Below, one piece after another: positions 18,149 to 26,457 of a DNA stretch of 64,000 nucleotides; position 1 is the first letter of the stretch; every line of letters begins with the position of its first letter. This DNA comes from Haloglomus salinum (GTDB lineage Archaea > Halobacteriota > Halobacteria > Halobacteriales > Haloarculaceae). Where the stretch lies: assembly GCF_024298825.1 (NCBI RefSeq), contig NZ_CP101153.1, positions 2,356,001-2,420,000 on the forward strand. Reading direction: 5' to 3'. The notes beneath the pieces are model-generated. The model was not told where the DNA came from. It was given only the letters and a program-made list of their open reading frames with translations, and did no database searches. Position numbers and translations under genes: made by a program.

Positions 18149-18793
18149 TCAGCTTCCGCTCTGCCCGGCGGCCCGGCGCTCCAGCCACTGCGTCACCCGG
18201 TCGACGAGCGACTCGAACCACGCGCTCCCGAACAGCGCCACGACGAGCGCGCCGAGGGTGTCGAAGACGAGGTCGACGAGGCTGTCCTCGAGCCCGTACT
18301 GGATGAGGACGGGGTCGAACCCGAGTGCCTCTGCCAGTTCACGGGCACCCAACTCCAGCACCTCCCAGAGGACGCCCGCGGCGAGCGTGAACAGGACGAT
18401 GAACACGGCGAGAAAGCGCGGCGGGACGTGGACAGCGTCGGAGTGGCGGTCGAGTGCCCGGACCGTCGTGTAGCCGACGCCGGCCACCAGCGTCGCCGAC
18501 AGTGTGTGGGTGGCGTGGTCGTACCACCAGACCCCGTCGTAGAGGCCGAGCATCCCGAGGCTGTGACAGAACAGCGCCACCGTGAGCGCCAGCACCAGCC
18601 AGGAGTCGAGGTGGAGGTCGAGGTCGCGGGCCAGCACGGCCGGCAGGAACGTCGCCGCTAGCGCGAACGCGGCGTTGACGACGACACTCAGGGTCCGCGT
18701 CACCGTTCCCGCGAGCAGGATGCCGCCGATAGCGACCTGGAGCAGCCGGCTCATCTGCCGGGCACTGGGTCGGAGTGCGACGAGGCGGGCCAC
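18149..18793 (-). CDS. DUF2238-like integral membrane protein
   Basis: This 214-residue protein has about six membrane helices. The segment WWYDHATHTLSATLVAGVGY (about residues 88-107) and WEVLELGARELAE match the YjdF/DUF2238 family pattern, in which conserved His/Asp/Glu residues lie in the membrane. Function is unknown. It is upstream of, but 70 bases away from, the DUF4129 operon, so co-transcription is possible. Confidence 0.75.
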   Translation of the reverse strand: MARLVALRPSARQMSRLLQVAIGGILLAGTVTRTLSVVVNAAFALAATFLPAVLARDLDLHLDSWLVLALTVALFCHSLGMLGLYDGVWWYDHATHTLSATLVAGVGYTTVRALDRHSDAVHVPPRFLAVFIVLFTLAAGVLWEVLELGARELAEALGFDPVLIQYGLEDSLVDLVFDTLGALVVALFGSAWFESLVDRVTQWLERRAAGQSGS

Positions 18794-18902
18794 TTGCGTC
18801 CGTAGCCCGGGCGGCGACTTAATCCCCGGGCGGGCGCGTCGGCTAGCGGGGTTCTGTCCTTCAGTGCCCGATACGTGTATATTTCCGCGTCACGAACAAC
18901 CG

Positions 18903-19523
18903 ATGATGATGGCCACCACGCACGTGCTGGTCGCGGCCGGGGTCGCGAGCCTGACGGCCCTCGTCGCGCCCGAGTACGCCCCCGCAGCGGCCGCTGCCGC
19001 GGGCCTGGGCGGCCTGTTCCCCGACCTGGATATCTACGCCGGCCACCGGCGAACCCTCCACTTCCCGGTGTACGCGAGCGGGACGGCGCTCGCCGCGCTG
19101 GCCCTGGCCGTGACGACCACCTCGGCCGTGACGGTCGCGGTCGCCGCGTTCCTCGTCGGGGCCGCCCTCCACGCCGCGATGGACGCCCTCGGCGGCGGCC
19201 TCGAACTCCGGCCCTGGGAGGGCCGCTCCGAGCGGGCCGTCTACAGCCACTACCACGGCCGCTGGCTGTCCCCCCGGCGCTGGGTCCGCTACGATGGCGC
19301 CCCCGAGGACCTCCTCGTCGCCGCCATGGCGGCCGTCCCGACGGCGCTGCTGGTCGACGGGGCGCTCCCGGTCGTCGCCGCGATTCTGGGCGTCTCGACG
19401 GTCTACGTCACGCTCCGGCGGCGGCTGGCCGCGCTGTGGGCCCGCCTCGCCGACGCCCTCGTCCCGCGGCTCCCGCCGACCCTCAAGCACCGCGTCCCGG
19501 AACGGTTCGTCGACGCGGACTGA
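18903..19523 (+). CDS. YdjM-like membrane-bound metal-dependent hydrolase
   Basis: This 206-residue protein matches the LexA-regulated YdjM/membrane-bound hydrolase family. It has the early His of ATTHVLVAAG, GGLFPDLDIYAGHRRTLHFP (Asp/His cluster) and HAAMDALGGGLELRPWEG. The conserved histidines and aspartates suggest a metal site at the membrane face. The start is ATG 18903, with a TATA-like GTGTATATTT about 28 bases before it, so it is probably leaderless. It is divergent from the DUF2238 gene. Confidence 0.82.
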   Translation: MMMATTHVLVAAGVASLTALVAPEYAPAAAAAAGLGGLFPDLDIYAGHRRTLHFPVYASGTALAALALAVTTTSAVTVAVAAFLVGAALHAAMDALGGGLELRPWEGRSERAVYSHYHGRWLSPRRWVRYDGAPEDLLVAAMAAVPTALLVDGALPVVAAILGVSTVYVTLRRRLAALWARLADALVPRLPPTLKHRVPERFVDAD

Positions 19524-19560
19524 CCGCTGCGCTCCACGTGAGCACGGGGCCCGGCACCCC

Positions 19561-19570
19561 GATTTATCCC
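19561..19570 (+). promoter_or_regulatory. Probable TATA box of the alpha/beta hydrolase gene
   Basis: GATTTATCCC lies 25-30 bases before ATG 19594, which fits a leaderless transcript. The identical GATTTATCC also precedes the gene at 32304 at the same distance. Confidence 0.5.
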
Positions 19571-19593
19571 GCCGCCCGTCGAACCCCACGAGC

Positions 19594-20508
19594 ATGCAGT
19601 ACGAGCGCGAGGCCGCTGATTTCGAGTCCGAGGGTGAGCTGTGCGCCGCGTGGCTCTACCGACCGGAGACGCCGGCGATGGCCGACGGCGAGGACCCGCC
19701 GGTCGTGGTGATGGCCCACGGGTTCGCCGGCACGCGGGAGATGGCCCTGCCGCAGTTCGCCGAGCGATTCGCCGAGCGCGGGTTCGCGGTGCTGCTGTTC
19801 GACTACCGCTCGTTCGGCGACAGTGCCGGCGAGCCCCGCAATCTCGTCTCCCCGGACCGCCACGTCGCCGACTGGCGGGCCGCCGTCGACCACGTCCGCT
19901 CGCTGGATGGCGTCGACCCCGACCGGGTGGCGGTGTGGGGCTCGTCGTTCTCCGGCGGCCACGCGCTCGTGACGGCCGCCCGGGAGAACGTCGCCGCCTG
20001 CGTCGGGCAGGTCCCGTTCCTGGACGGGATGCGGACGCTCCCGTACCTCGTCGAGCAGAACGGGCTCTCGTTCGGCATCGACGCCACCGTCGCCGCGCTC
20101 GACGACTTCGCGCGCAAGTACACCTTCCGCGAGCCGCGCTACATCCCCGTCGTCGGACAGCCGGGCGAGCTGGCCGCGCTCAGCACGCCCGGCTCCGAGG
20201 CAGGCTACCGCGAGATGGTCCCCGACGACCTGCGGGAGGAGGAGTGGAACCGCTGTGCCGCGCGCATCCTGCTGACCGTGGCGACCTACCGACCGCTCGA
20301 ACACGCCGGCCGGGTGGACTGCCCGGCACTCCTCGTCGAGGCCCGCGAGGACCAGCTCGTCCCCGGGAGCGCCGTCGACGCCACGGTCCAGCGTCTGGGC
20401 GATGTCGAGCGCGTCCGCATCGACGGCGACCACTTCGACCCCTACACGGACGCCTTCGAGCCGGTCGTCGAGCGCGAGGCGACGTTCCTCGAACGACACC
20501 TCGCCTGA
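19594..20508 (+). CDS. Alpha/beta hydrolase
   Basis: This 304-residue serine hydrolase carries VVVMAHGFAGTREMALP (oxyanion region), the nucleophile elbow in VAVWGSSFSGGHAL (GxSxxG-like), the acid in LLVEAREDQLVP, and the His of RIDGDHFDPYTDAF. The order and length fit the dienelactone hydrolase/S9-like alpha/beta hydrolases. No signal peptide is seen, so it is cytoplasmic. The substrate is unknown and it appears monocistronic. Confidence 0.87.
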   Translation: MQYEREAADFESEGELCAAWLYRPETPAMADGEDPPVVVMAHGFAGTREMALPQFAERFAERGFAVLLFDYRSFGDSAGEPRNLVSPDRHVADWRAAVDHVRSLDGVDPDRVAVWGSSFSGGHALVTAARENVAACVGQVPFLDGMRTLPYLVEQNGLSFGIDATVAALDDFARKYTFREPRYIPVVGQPGELAALSTPGSEAGYREMVPDDLREEEWNRCAARILLTVATYRPLEHAGRVDCPALLVEAREDQLVPGSAVDATVQRLGDVERVRIDGDHFDPYTDAFEPVVEREATFLERHLA

Positions 20509-20548
20509 TTCCCTCCGGTCGAGCCCGTGTTGCCGGTCGGAGTCCGGC

Positions 20549-20923
20549 TCAGAACTCCTCTTCGCCCCCTTCCTCGAACCCTCCCTCTTCTTCGAAGCCG
20601 CCTTCCTCCTCGAACTCGCCCTCTTCCTCCTCGTCGCCGCCGAGTGCGCTGGCGATGGTACCGAGGATGCCCTCGTCCTCCGCTTCCTCCCCCTCCTCTT
20701 CGTACTCCTCCTCGAACTCGTCCTCGAACTCGTCGTCGTGGTCCGAGTGGTGGTGGCGGTGGCGGTGGTGCCCGCCGTGGCTCTCGGTCAGTGCCTCCAG
20801 CTCACCGGGGTCGAGCCAGACGCCACCACAGCTCGGACAGTAGTCGATCGTCACGCCGTGTTCGTCGCGCTGTGCCATCGATTCCCCACAGGACAGGCAG
20901 GATAACCCCTGGCGTGTCGTCAT
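20549..20923 (-). CDS. TFIIB-type zinc-ribbon protein with acidic tail
   Basis: This 124-residue protein has one zinc ribbon, CLSCGESMAQRDEHGV...YCPSCGGVWLD, matching the zf-TFIIB small-protein family. Then come a histidine-rich stretch (HGGHHRHRHHHSDHDD) and a long Glu/Gly tail. The His run could bind metal ions (inference). ATG 20923 sits about 27 bases after an ATTTAA box, so it is probably leaderless. The tail is repetitive (FEEEGG repeats). Confidence 0.8.
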   Translation of the reverse strand: MTTRQGLSCLSCGESMAQRDEHGVTIDYCPSCGGVWLDPGELEALTESHGGHHRHRHHHSDHDDEFEDEFEEEYEEEGEEAEDEGILGTIASALGGDEEEEGEFEEEGGFEEEGGFEEGGEEEF

Positions 20924-21055
20924 GACAGAGCGATATTCCGCATTCCTGTTAAATGTTGACGCTGAGCAGGGCTGGACCCCACACTCGGGCGCGTCGGGGG
21001 CAGCGGTGCGACCGAGGTCCGGCTTCAGTCGAAGCGGGGGACGGTCGCTACGCGC

Positions 21056-21373
21056 TCACTCCGGCTGGTGTCCATGACCCAGCGCCACCGTCGTGGCGTG
21101 GAGCGCCAGCAGTGCCGGGAGGGTTCCGACGGTGGCGATCGGGTCCGCCGACAGGACTGCGGTGTGGGCCGCTGCCGGGGCCGGGAGCGCCCCCGCAGTG
21201 TGGAGCAGTGCGGCCGGGTAGAGGACCGGCAGGACGACGGCGACCCAGAAGGCGACGCGACGGAGGGACGCGACCACGAGATCGGCGCCGGCGCGCAGTT
21301 CGGCCGCGACGCGACGGAGTACCGGCCGGCGGGCGACCGGGTCCGGGACGGAGGGGGAGGGCGTATCGGACAT
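21056..21373 (-). CDS. Small membrane protein, unknown
   Basis: The frame from ATG 21373 gives 105 residues: a Ser/Pro-rich N terminus, a basic amphipathic stretch (RRVAAELRAGADLVVASLRR), then two or three hydrophobic segments (VAFWVAVVLPVLYPAALL, VGTLPALLALHATTVAL). No family is recognised. Competing frames on both strands lack such a pattern, so the gene is plausible but not certain. Confidence 0.5.
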   Translation of the reverse strand: MSDTPSPSVPDPVARRPVLRRVAAELRAGADLVVASLRRVAFWVAVVLPVLYPAALLHTAGALPAPAAAHTAVLSADPIATVGTLPALLALHATTVALGHGHQPE

Positions 21374-21451
21374 GGTCGACCGTGCGGACGGCTCCACCAT
21401 CAACCACCCGTAGGGACAAACATCCGCTTGAGCCATCCGGGTGCCGGGTCT

Positions 21452-21494
21452 GCAGGCCATCGAGAGCCCGGCAGCTGGCAGGCCATCGAGAGCC
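21452..21494. repeat. Short tandem direct repeat
   Basis: GCAGGCCATCGAGAGCC occurs at 21452-21468 and again at 21478-21494, 26 bases apart, in the gap between two minus-strand genes. It may be a local duplication. No function is apparent. Confidence 0.5.
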
Positions 21495-21518
21495 GGCGGG
21501 GAGCGAGTCAGCCGGGGC

Positions 21519-21899
21519 TCACTCGACGCCGGACTGGAGGTTCTCGAGGAGTTTGCCGACGAACAGGCCCATCCGTGGCGAGAGGTCGTCATCGCCGCGG
21601 GGCTGTTCCGGGAGCGCACGCAGTGATTCGACGAAACCGCCGTCGTGTTCCATCGCCGCCAGCATGTCGCGAACGTCGACGACCAGCCCCTGGTCGCTCG
21701 TGTCGAGGTCGGGGTAGCGCTCGCGCTCCCAGTCGGAGTAGTCGATGGTCCACGCGGGGCCGCCGACGGCCTCGATGACCGCCGCGGCGTCGCCGACGAG
21801 AAGCGGGCCGTCGTCGCTCTGGACGTACACCTGCCCGTCCTCGATACGCGTCCGGTAGCGAACACCCTTGTCGGCGCCCCGACGCCCACGCCCGTCCAT
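21519..21899 (-). CDS. Conserved hypothetical haloarchaeal protein
   Basis: ATG 21899 gives 126 residues with coherent protein-like sequence: RYRTRIEDGQVYVQSDDGPLLVGDA, a segment AAVIEAVGGPAWTIDYSDWE, then LVVDVRDMLAAMEHDGGFVE and RMGLFVGKLLENLQSG. It is acidic and soluble with no recognised domain. A GTG six codons upstream is an alternative start. A weak TATA-like GTTGATG about 28 bases upstream favours ATG 21899. Confidence 0.6.
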   Translation of the reverse strand: MDGRGRRGADKGVRYRTRIEDGQVYVQSDDGPLLVGDAAAVIEAVGGPAWTIDYSDWERERYPDLDTSDQGLVVDVRDMLAAMEHDGGFVESLRALPEQPRGDDDLSPRMGLFVGKLLENLQSGVE

Positions 21900-21959
21900 G
21901 CCGTGCCACTTGGGCACACGGACACATCAACGTTCGCAGTGGCCCAGCCCCCGAAGCGC

Positions 21960-22595
21960 TCACCGGCTGTCGACGGCCGGGTGTGCCGCGACGTCGTCGA
22001 CCAGCCTCGAGAACGCTGCCACGGCGCGGTCACCGACCGCGCTCGGATCGAGGTGGTAGTGACCGGCGTGGCCGCCGACCCGGATTCGGTCGGCCATCGT
22101 CTTGCAGAACCGGAGCGTCCGCCGTGGTTCGGCGAACTGCAGCAGGACCGTCAGCGAGTCCAGGCAGACGACGACGCGGCCGTCGCCCCACGTGTCGAGT
22201 CGGTCGCTGATGGCCATCCAGAGGCCGACCAGATCGGGCGCCGGCCCGATCCGCTCGACGGTCGCGCTCGCGTCGCTCCCCGGAACCGGGAGCCGCTCGG
22301 TCTCACCGTCCGCGACGCCGGGCGCGAGGACCGCCACGCGCTCGGGCGGGGACGTGGTCGCCCGCTCGCGCCACGCCGCGAGGCGTGCATCGGGGCTGCT
22401 CGCGAGGCTCACGAGGACGACCCCTTCGGGTGCCGCCGTCTCGCATAGCAGGCCACCGCATGGTGCGCCCGCCCGCTCGCCCATCGACGGGCTCAGGAGC
22501 AGGACGTTCGCCGCGTGTGCCACGTCGCCCTGGACAGGCTCCGGAGTCGGCTCGTCGGCGGTCGGGGCGCGTGCGGCGTGCCAGCCCTGTGCCAT
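21960..22595 (-). CDS. DUF7504 family protein (degenerate RecA/KaiC-like ATPase)
   Basis: This 211-residue protein has the outline of a RecA-fold ATPase without a good Walker A. The P-loop position reads LLLSPSMGERAGAPCGGLL, the Walker B-like strand VVVCLDSLTVLLQFAE is retained, and AGHYHLDPSAVGD follows. It resembles haloarchaeal DUF7504 regulators. A strong ATTTTATGC box at 22622-22632 would place the transcript start near 22600, so ATG 22595 was preferred to the ATG at 22625 inside that box. Confidence 0.7.
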   Translation of the reverse strand: MAQGWHAARAPTADEPTPEPVQGDVAHAANVLLLSPSMGERAGAPCGGLLCETAAPEGVVLVSLASSPDARLAAWRERATTSPPERVAVLAPGVADGETERLPVPGSDASATVERIGPAPDLVGLWMAISDRLDTWGDGRVVVCLDSLTVLLQFAEPRRTLRFCKTMADRIRVGGHAGHYHLDPSAVGDRAVAAFSRLVDDVAAHPAVDSR

Positions 22596-22665
22596 CTCGT
22601 CGGGGCGTAGCGGGCTGCTACGCATAAAATCGTGTCAGACGGCCGGCAGACGTCGGGAACGGCTT

Positions 22666-23118
22666 CTACAGGTTGTCCAATCTTGCATCGATTAGATACT
22701 CCTCGTGCCAATTGATTCCGACCGATTGATTGTTCGCAGGAGGTGTCAGACGGATTTCCATCTTCCCCGCGGCTGCGTCTTCGACTGGAACCAGATATAC
22801 GTCGTCGACGACCGGGTTGTATACCGCGAATAAATCAGAATCCCCGTGGTATGCGCGGCGTTCGTACCCGCTAGCGGTCCTTCGGGTACTCACCGTCTCG
22901 AATTGGACTGTATCCGGACCACCGTAGGCCGTCTTGCACTGGAGTCGGTAGAACTCCCCATCCACCTCAATTGCGAGGTCGTATGGCTCGTTATCGTATT
23001 CAGGGACCAGGACCGGAACGTCTCTCACCACCAGTTCCGCCTTGATTATCGCCTCAGATGCTTGCCCGCGTTTCTGCGGTTCATCAAGCCGGTTGAATCG
23101 ATTAGTCTCATCGGACAT
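22666..23118 (-). CDS. Small PD-(D/E)XK nuclease (intron-endonuclease-like)
   Basis: This 150-residue protein contains an intact PD-(D/E)XK core: an N-terminal helix (KRGQASEAIIKAELVVR), then EYDNEPYDLAIEVDGE with the catalytic Asp and FYRLQCKTAYG (Q-x-K). DLFAVYNPVVDDVYLVP follows. This matches the group I-intron-associated PD-(D/E)XK endonuclease type. The gene is more AT-rich than its surroundings, which suggests acquisition. It begins 89 bases downstream of tRNA-Asn on the same strand. The gene at 5147-5560 is its frameshifted relative next to tRNA-Asp. Confidence 0.85.
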   Translation of the reverse strand: MSDETNRFNRLDEPQKRGQASEAIIKAELVVRDVPVLVPEYDNEPYDLAIEVDGEFYRLQCKTAYGGPDTVQFETVSTRRTASGYERRAYHGDSDLFAVYNPVVDDVYLVPVEDAAAGKMEIRLTPPANNQSVGINWHEEYLIDARLDNL

Positions 23119-23207
23119 ACGGGAAGTGGTTCCCGATGTCAGAAGAGATTATGTCCGGACAGGCAGACGGTGTTCGTCGCTGTGTAGATAGTTCGGAAGG
23201 AGAAGGA

Positions 23208-23311
23208 CGCCACCTCCAGGGCTCGAACCTGGGACCACCTCGTGTCTGCGGCCCGTGGGCAACCCCACGCACCTTAACAGCGAGGTGCTCTACCAACTGA
23301 GCTAAGGCGGC
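23208..23311 (-). tRNA. tRNA-Asn (GTT) with a 31-base intron
   Basis: Minus strand: acceptor GCCGCCT pairs with AGGTGGC (one G-T), discriminator G. The D arm is GCTCAGTTGGTAGAGC, the anticodon stem CCTCG/CGAGG, and the loop CTGTTA|A with anticodon GTT at 23276-23278. The T arm is CCAGGTTCGAGCCCTGG. An intron occupies about 23244-23274, between positions 37 and 38, the canonical archaeal site cut by the splicing endonuclease. The spliced tRNA is 73 bases. cca is divergent just upstream. Confidence 0.95.
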
Positions 23312-23452
23312 GCGCACTCCCCGATAGATTGGTCCGATAAAAACCGCTTTCGCTTCGCCGGCACCGTGTGGCTCGGCCGCACGATACCGTCCCCCACCGT
23401 CTCCGGCGGCGGGACCGCCACCCTTTCGACCGGACCCCGACAACCCCAGCGC

Positions 23453-24859
23453 ATGAGCGACGACGCTGCCGGCAGCGACGACCCGTTCGAGCGGGTCGTG
23501 GCCCGCGTCCGCGAGCGGGTGGTGCCCGACGACGACGAGCGGGCCGAGATGGAGGCCGCCGCGGCCGAGGTCGTCGACCGGGCCGCGGCGGCCGTCGCGG
23601 AGCTGGACGTCGAGGCGGACGTGGTCCGGGTCGGCTCCACGGCACGGGGGACGTGGCTCTCGGGCGACCGCGACCTCGACGTGTTCGTCCGGTTCCCGCC
23701 GGCCCTCGACCGCGCCGCCCTCGAACGCTACGGACTGGAGGTCGGCCACGCCGTCCTGCCCGACGGCCACGAGGAGTACGCGGAACACCCGTACGTGAAG
23801 GGCGAGGTCGACGGCTTCGACGTGGACCTGGTCCCGTGCTACCGGCTGGACGACGCCACCGACATCCGGTCGGCCGTCGACCGGACGCCGTTCCACACGG
23901 AGTACCTCCGCGAGCGGCTGGACGACGACCTCGCGGCCGATGTCGTCGTCGCGAAGGCGTTCCTGAAGGGGATCGGCGCGTACGGCTCCGACCTCCGGAC
24001 GCAGGGGTTCTCGGGCTACCTCACGGAACTGCTCGTACTGGCGTACGGCGGCTTCCGGGGACTCTGCGAGGCGGCAGCCGACGACTGGCACCCGCCCGTC
24101 GAGTTCGACCCCGAGAACCACGGCCGCGTCTCCTTCGATGACCCGCTCGTCGTCATCGACCCGACGGACCCCGAGCGGAACGTGGCCGCCGTCTGCTCGG
24201 CCGCGGCGGTCGGGCGGCTCATCCACTACGCCCGCGACCTCCTCACGGACCCGCGCGAGTCGCTGTTCGAACCCCGGGCGCCCGCGCCCATCGACGCCGC
24301 GGCGGTCCGGGACGCCGTCGCCGACCGCGGCACGCATCCGGTCGCGGTCCGGTTCCGTGCGCCGGACGTGGTCGAGGACCAGCTCTACCCGCAGCTGGAC
24401 CGCTCGCTGGCCGGCTTCCGGGGCGAGCTGGAACGGCGCGGCTTCGAGCCCGTCCGCGCCGACCGGTTCGCGCAGGCCGACGGGGATGTCGGGGCCGGAG
24501 AGGCGCCGACCGCCGCACTGCTCGTGGAGTGCGCCGTGGCCGAGTTGCCGGCGGTCGAGCGTCACGAGGGTCCGCCCGTGGCCGTCCGCCAGCACGCCGA
24601 GGGGTTCTACGGGAAGTACGCCGACGACGAGGGCGTGTACGGGCCGTTCCTCGACGGCGACCGCTACGTCGTCGAGCGCCCGCGCGACGTGCGGACACCC
24701 GCGGGACTGGCCGAGACGGAGCTGTTCGACTGCTCGCTCGGGCCACACGTCGAGTCGTCACTGGAGGACGGGTACGACGTACTGGCCGGGGCGGCCGTCG
24801 CGGAGCTGGCCGAGCCGTTCGGGACGGAGCTGGCGGCGTACTTCGACCCCGTACCGTAG
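23453..24859 (+). CDS. cca: CCA tRNA nucleotidyltransferase (archaeal class I)
   Basis: This 468-residue enzyme adds or repairs the 3' CCA of tRNAs. The nucleotidyltransferase signature is VGSTARGTWLSGDRDLDVFV (metal-binding Asp pair), with a third acidic residue in DVDLVPCYRL. The helical middle includes KAFLKGIGAYGSDLRTQGFSGY and YLTELLVLAYGGF, typical of the archaeal class. ATG 23453 was chosen; upstream residues overlap the tRNA promoter area. None of the three tRNAs in this window encodes its own CCA. Confidence 0.95.
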   Translation: MSDDAAGSDDPFERVVARVRERVVPDDDERAEMEAAAAEVVDRAAAAVAELDVEADVVRVGSTARGTWLSGDRDLDVFVRFPPALDRAALERYGLEVGHAVLPDGHEEYAEHPYVKGEVDGFDVDLVPCYRLDDATDIRSAVDRTPFHTEYLRERLDDDLAADVVVAKAFLKGIGAYGSDLRTQGFSGYLTELLVLAYGGFRGLCEAAADDWHPPVEFDPENHGRVSFDDPLVVIDPTDPERNVAAVCSAAAVGRLIHYARDLLTDPRESLFEPRAPAPIDAAAVRDAVADRGTHPVAVRFRAPDVVEDQLYPQLDRSLAGFRGELERRGFEPVRADRFAQADGDVGAGEAPTAALLVECAVAELPAVERHEGPPVAVRQHAEGFYGKYADDEGVYGPFLDGDRYVVERPRDVRTPAGLAETELFDCSLGPHVESSLEDGYDVLAGAAVAELAEPFGTELAAYFDPVP

Positions 24860-24943
24860 TACGTGAATGTCTCATATATGTCAATATGCCCAATAATTAT
24901 TCACTAATCTCGGATGCAAGATTGGGGAGAAAATACTAACAGC

Positions 24944-25018
24944 GTTATAGACACCTCCGAGTTCCTCGCGCTCTCTCACCGAGACGACGAACACCATCGG
25001 GACACCCACGAAGCCCTC
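24944..25018 (+). pseudogene. Possible PIN-domain (VapC-like) toxin N-terminal remnant
   Basis: The frame reads VIDTSEFLALSHRDDEHH and onward, which looks like the first strand and helix of a PIN nuclease (IDTS with the first catalytic Asp, then a DEHH segment). It then runs into the repeat-like sequence CGAAGCCCTCGCGCTC and loses sense. The rest of a PIN domain is absent. The fragment is short, so the call is tentative. Confidence 0.3.
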
Positions 25019-25330
25019 GCGCTCTGCGAGTCCACCAGGACCGCACGCTGGTCAGTCGTGCTGTGTACGCCTCATACCTCCCCAACCGCCTGCGATACTC
25101 GCCGTGCTCACTTCGTTACGCGCGGCTGCGCTTCTCGGCCCTCGCACGGTGTAGAGGCGGCTGGCCTGCGGCACAGCCGCCAGCGCGCGCCCGTTCGACT
25201 GACGGGCTACACGCACCAGCCGAGCAGTGAGGCGGCCGGCCGGTTCCGAGACCAGAAAGCGCGCGAGCGCCACTCGCGCCGAACCACGAGCCGGGCGGGG
25301 GCTTTCAACAAGACTCCGTCGTCGTTGTCG
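24990..25330 (-). repeat. Mosaic of family A structured repeat modules (copy 2, partial)
   Basis: The roughly 640-base gap between cca and uspA holds repeat modules rather than genes. On the plus strand near 25003-25035, CGAAGCCCTCGCGCTC is followed by TCCACCAGGACC, as in the 5' module of copies 1 and 4. On the minus strand near 25235-25305 a shortened core reads GTGGTTCGGCGCGAGTGGCG...GCTTTCTGGTCTCGGAACCGG, with a hairpin GCGCGAG/CTCGCGC. The modules are in opposite orientations, so this is a rearranged or decayed copy. Confidence 0.5.
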
Positions 25331-25497
25331 TCGTCATAGAGAGAGCGAGCGGGAGGCTTTCGACAGGGCCCGGTCGTCAGTATTCGTGCTGTGATCCGAG
25401 CAGACAAGAGCTATCGACGTGGCTCCATCGGGACCCGCAACCCTAGCCCGAATCATTCGCGTCCAGATTGAAGTACGGGGCCGCGGAACCCCCGCGT

Positions 25498-26457
25498 ATG
25501 TACGACCATATCTGCCTCCCGTCGGACGGGAGCGCCCACGCCACGAACGCGGCCGAGCACGCGCTGGCCCTCGCGCGGGCCTTCGACGCCACCGTCCACG
25601 TTCTCGGTGTCGCCGATATCGACCGTGCGGCCGGGCTGTTCGATGCGGGCGGCGTGGATGCCGAGTTCGTCGAGCGTGTCGAACAGGAGGCCGAGGACGC
25701 TGTCGAGCGGACGGCCTCGCTGGCGGCGAGCGAGGCCCACGTCGAGACGGCCACTGTCCGGGGAGACCCGGGCGAGGCCATCGTCGACTACATCGACGAG
25801 CAGGGGCTCGACGCCGTCGTCATGGGGACCCACGGTCGGCGGGGACTCCGTCGGTTCATCGCCGGGAGCGTCACCGAACACGTCGTCCGGGTGGCCGAGG
25901 TCCCCGTGTTCACCGTCCGGCGGCCGGACGACACCGACGAGGGCGACGAGTCGACCGGCGCGGCCGGCGACCTCCCGGCGTACGAACGGGTGCTGGTGCC
26001 GACCGACGGCAGCGACACGGCCGACCGCGCGGTGGACCACGCGCTCGCCATCGCCGAGGCGTTCGACGGGGAGCTCCACGCGCTCAGCGTGGTGGACGTG
26101 GGAGCCGTCGCGTCGAGTTCCGACATCGTTCCCTCGGACAGGGTCATCGAATCGCTGACAGAGCGCGGCGAGCGCGCCGTGGGGTCGGTAGCCGACCGGG
26201 CCGAGGACCGGGGCGTCGAGCACGCCACCGAGGTCGTCCAGGACTTCCCCGGGAGCGGCATCCTCGGCTACGTCCGCGACGAGGGGATTGACATCGTCGT
26301 GATGGGCACGCACGGCCGGACCGGCCTCGGCCGGGCGCTGCTCGGGAGCACCGCCGAGCGGGTCATCCGCCGCTCGGATGTGCCGGTCTGTGCGGTTCCC
26401 GCCGAGGGGCGCAAGGAGGCGCTGGAGGAGGAAGAGGCGGAGGACGGGCTGCTGTGA
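25498..26457 (+). CDS. Tandem universal stress protein (two UspA domains)
   Basis: This 319-residue protein has two UspA domains, about residues 1-145 and 160-310. Each ends with the ATP-binding signature: MGTHGRRGLRRFIAGSVTEH in the first and MGTHGRTGLGRALLGSTAER in the second. An acidic linker (DDTDEGDESTG) joins them and an acidic tail ends the protein. Such tandem proteins form pseudo-dimers. ATG 25498 was chosen. It overlaps thpR by four bases, so the two are co-transcribed. Confidence 0.9.
   Translation: MYDHICLPSDGSAHATNAAEHALALARAFDATVHVLGVADIDRAAGLFDAGGVDAEFVERVEQEAEDAVERTASLAASEAHVETATVRGDPGEAIVDYIDEQGLDAVVMGTHGRRGLRRFIAGSVTEHVVRVAEVPVFTVRRPDDTDEGDESTGAAGDLPAYERVLVPTDGSDTADRAVDHALAIAEAFDGELHALSVVDVGAVASSSDIVPSDRVIESLTERGERAVGSVADRAEDRGVEHATEVVQDFPGSGILGYVRDEGIDIVVMGTHGRTGLGRALLGSTAERVIRRSDVPVCAVPAEGRKEALEEEEAEDGLL

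Noticed and set aside
20549-20760. Repetitive FEEEGG-coding sequence as a possible CRISPR-like or tandem repeat
   Set aside because: The repeats are codon-level Glu/Gly repeats in the tail of the zinc-ribbon protein, too short and irregular for CRISPR. No CRISPR array is seen anywhere in the window.
25419-26291. Arg-rich frame overlapping the UspA gene
   Set aside because: It is an out-of-frame shadow; the UspA frame carries both ATP-binding motifs.
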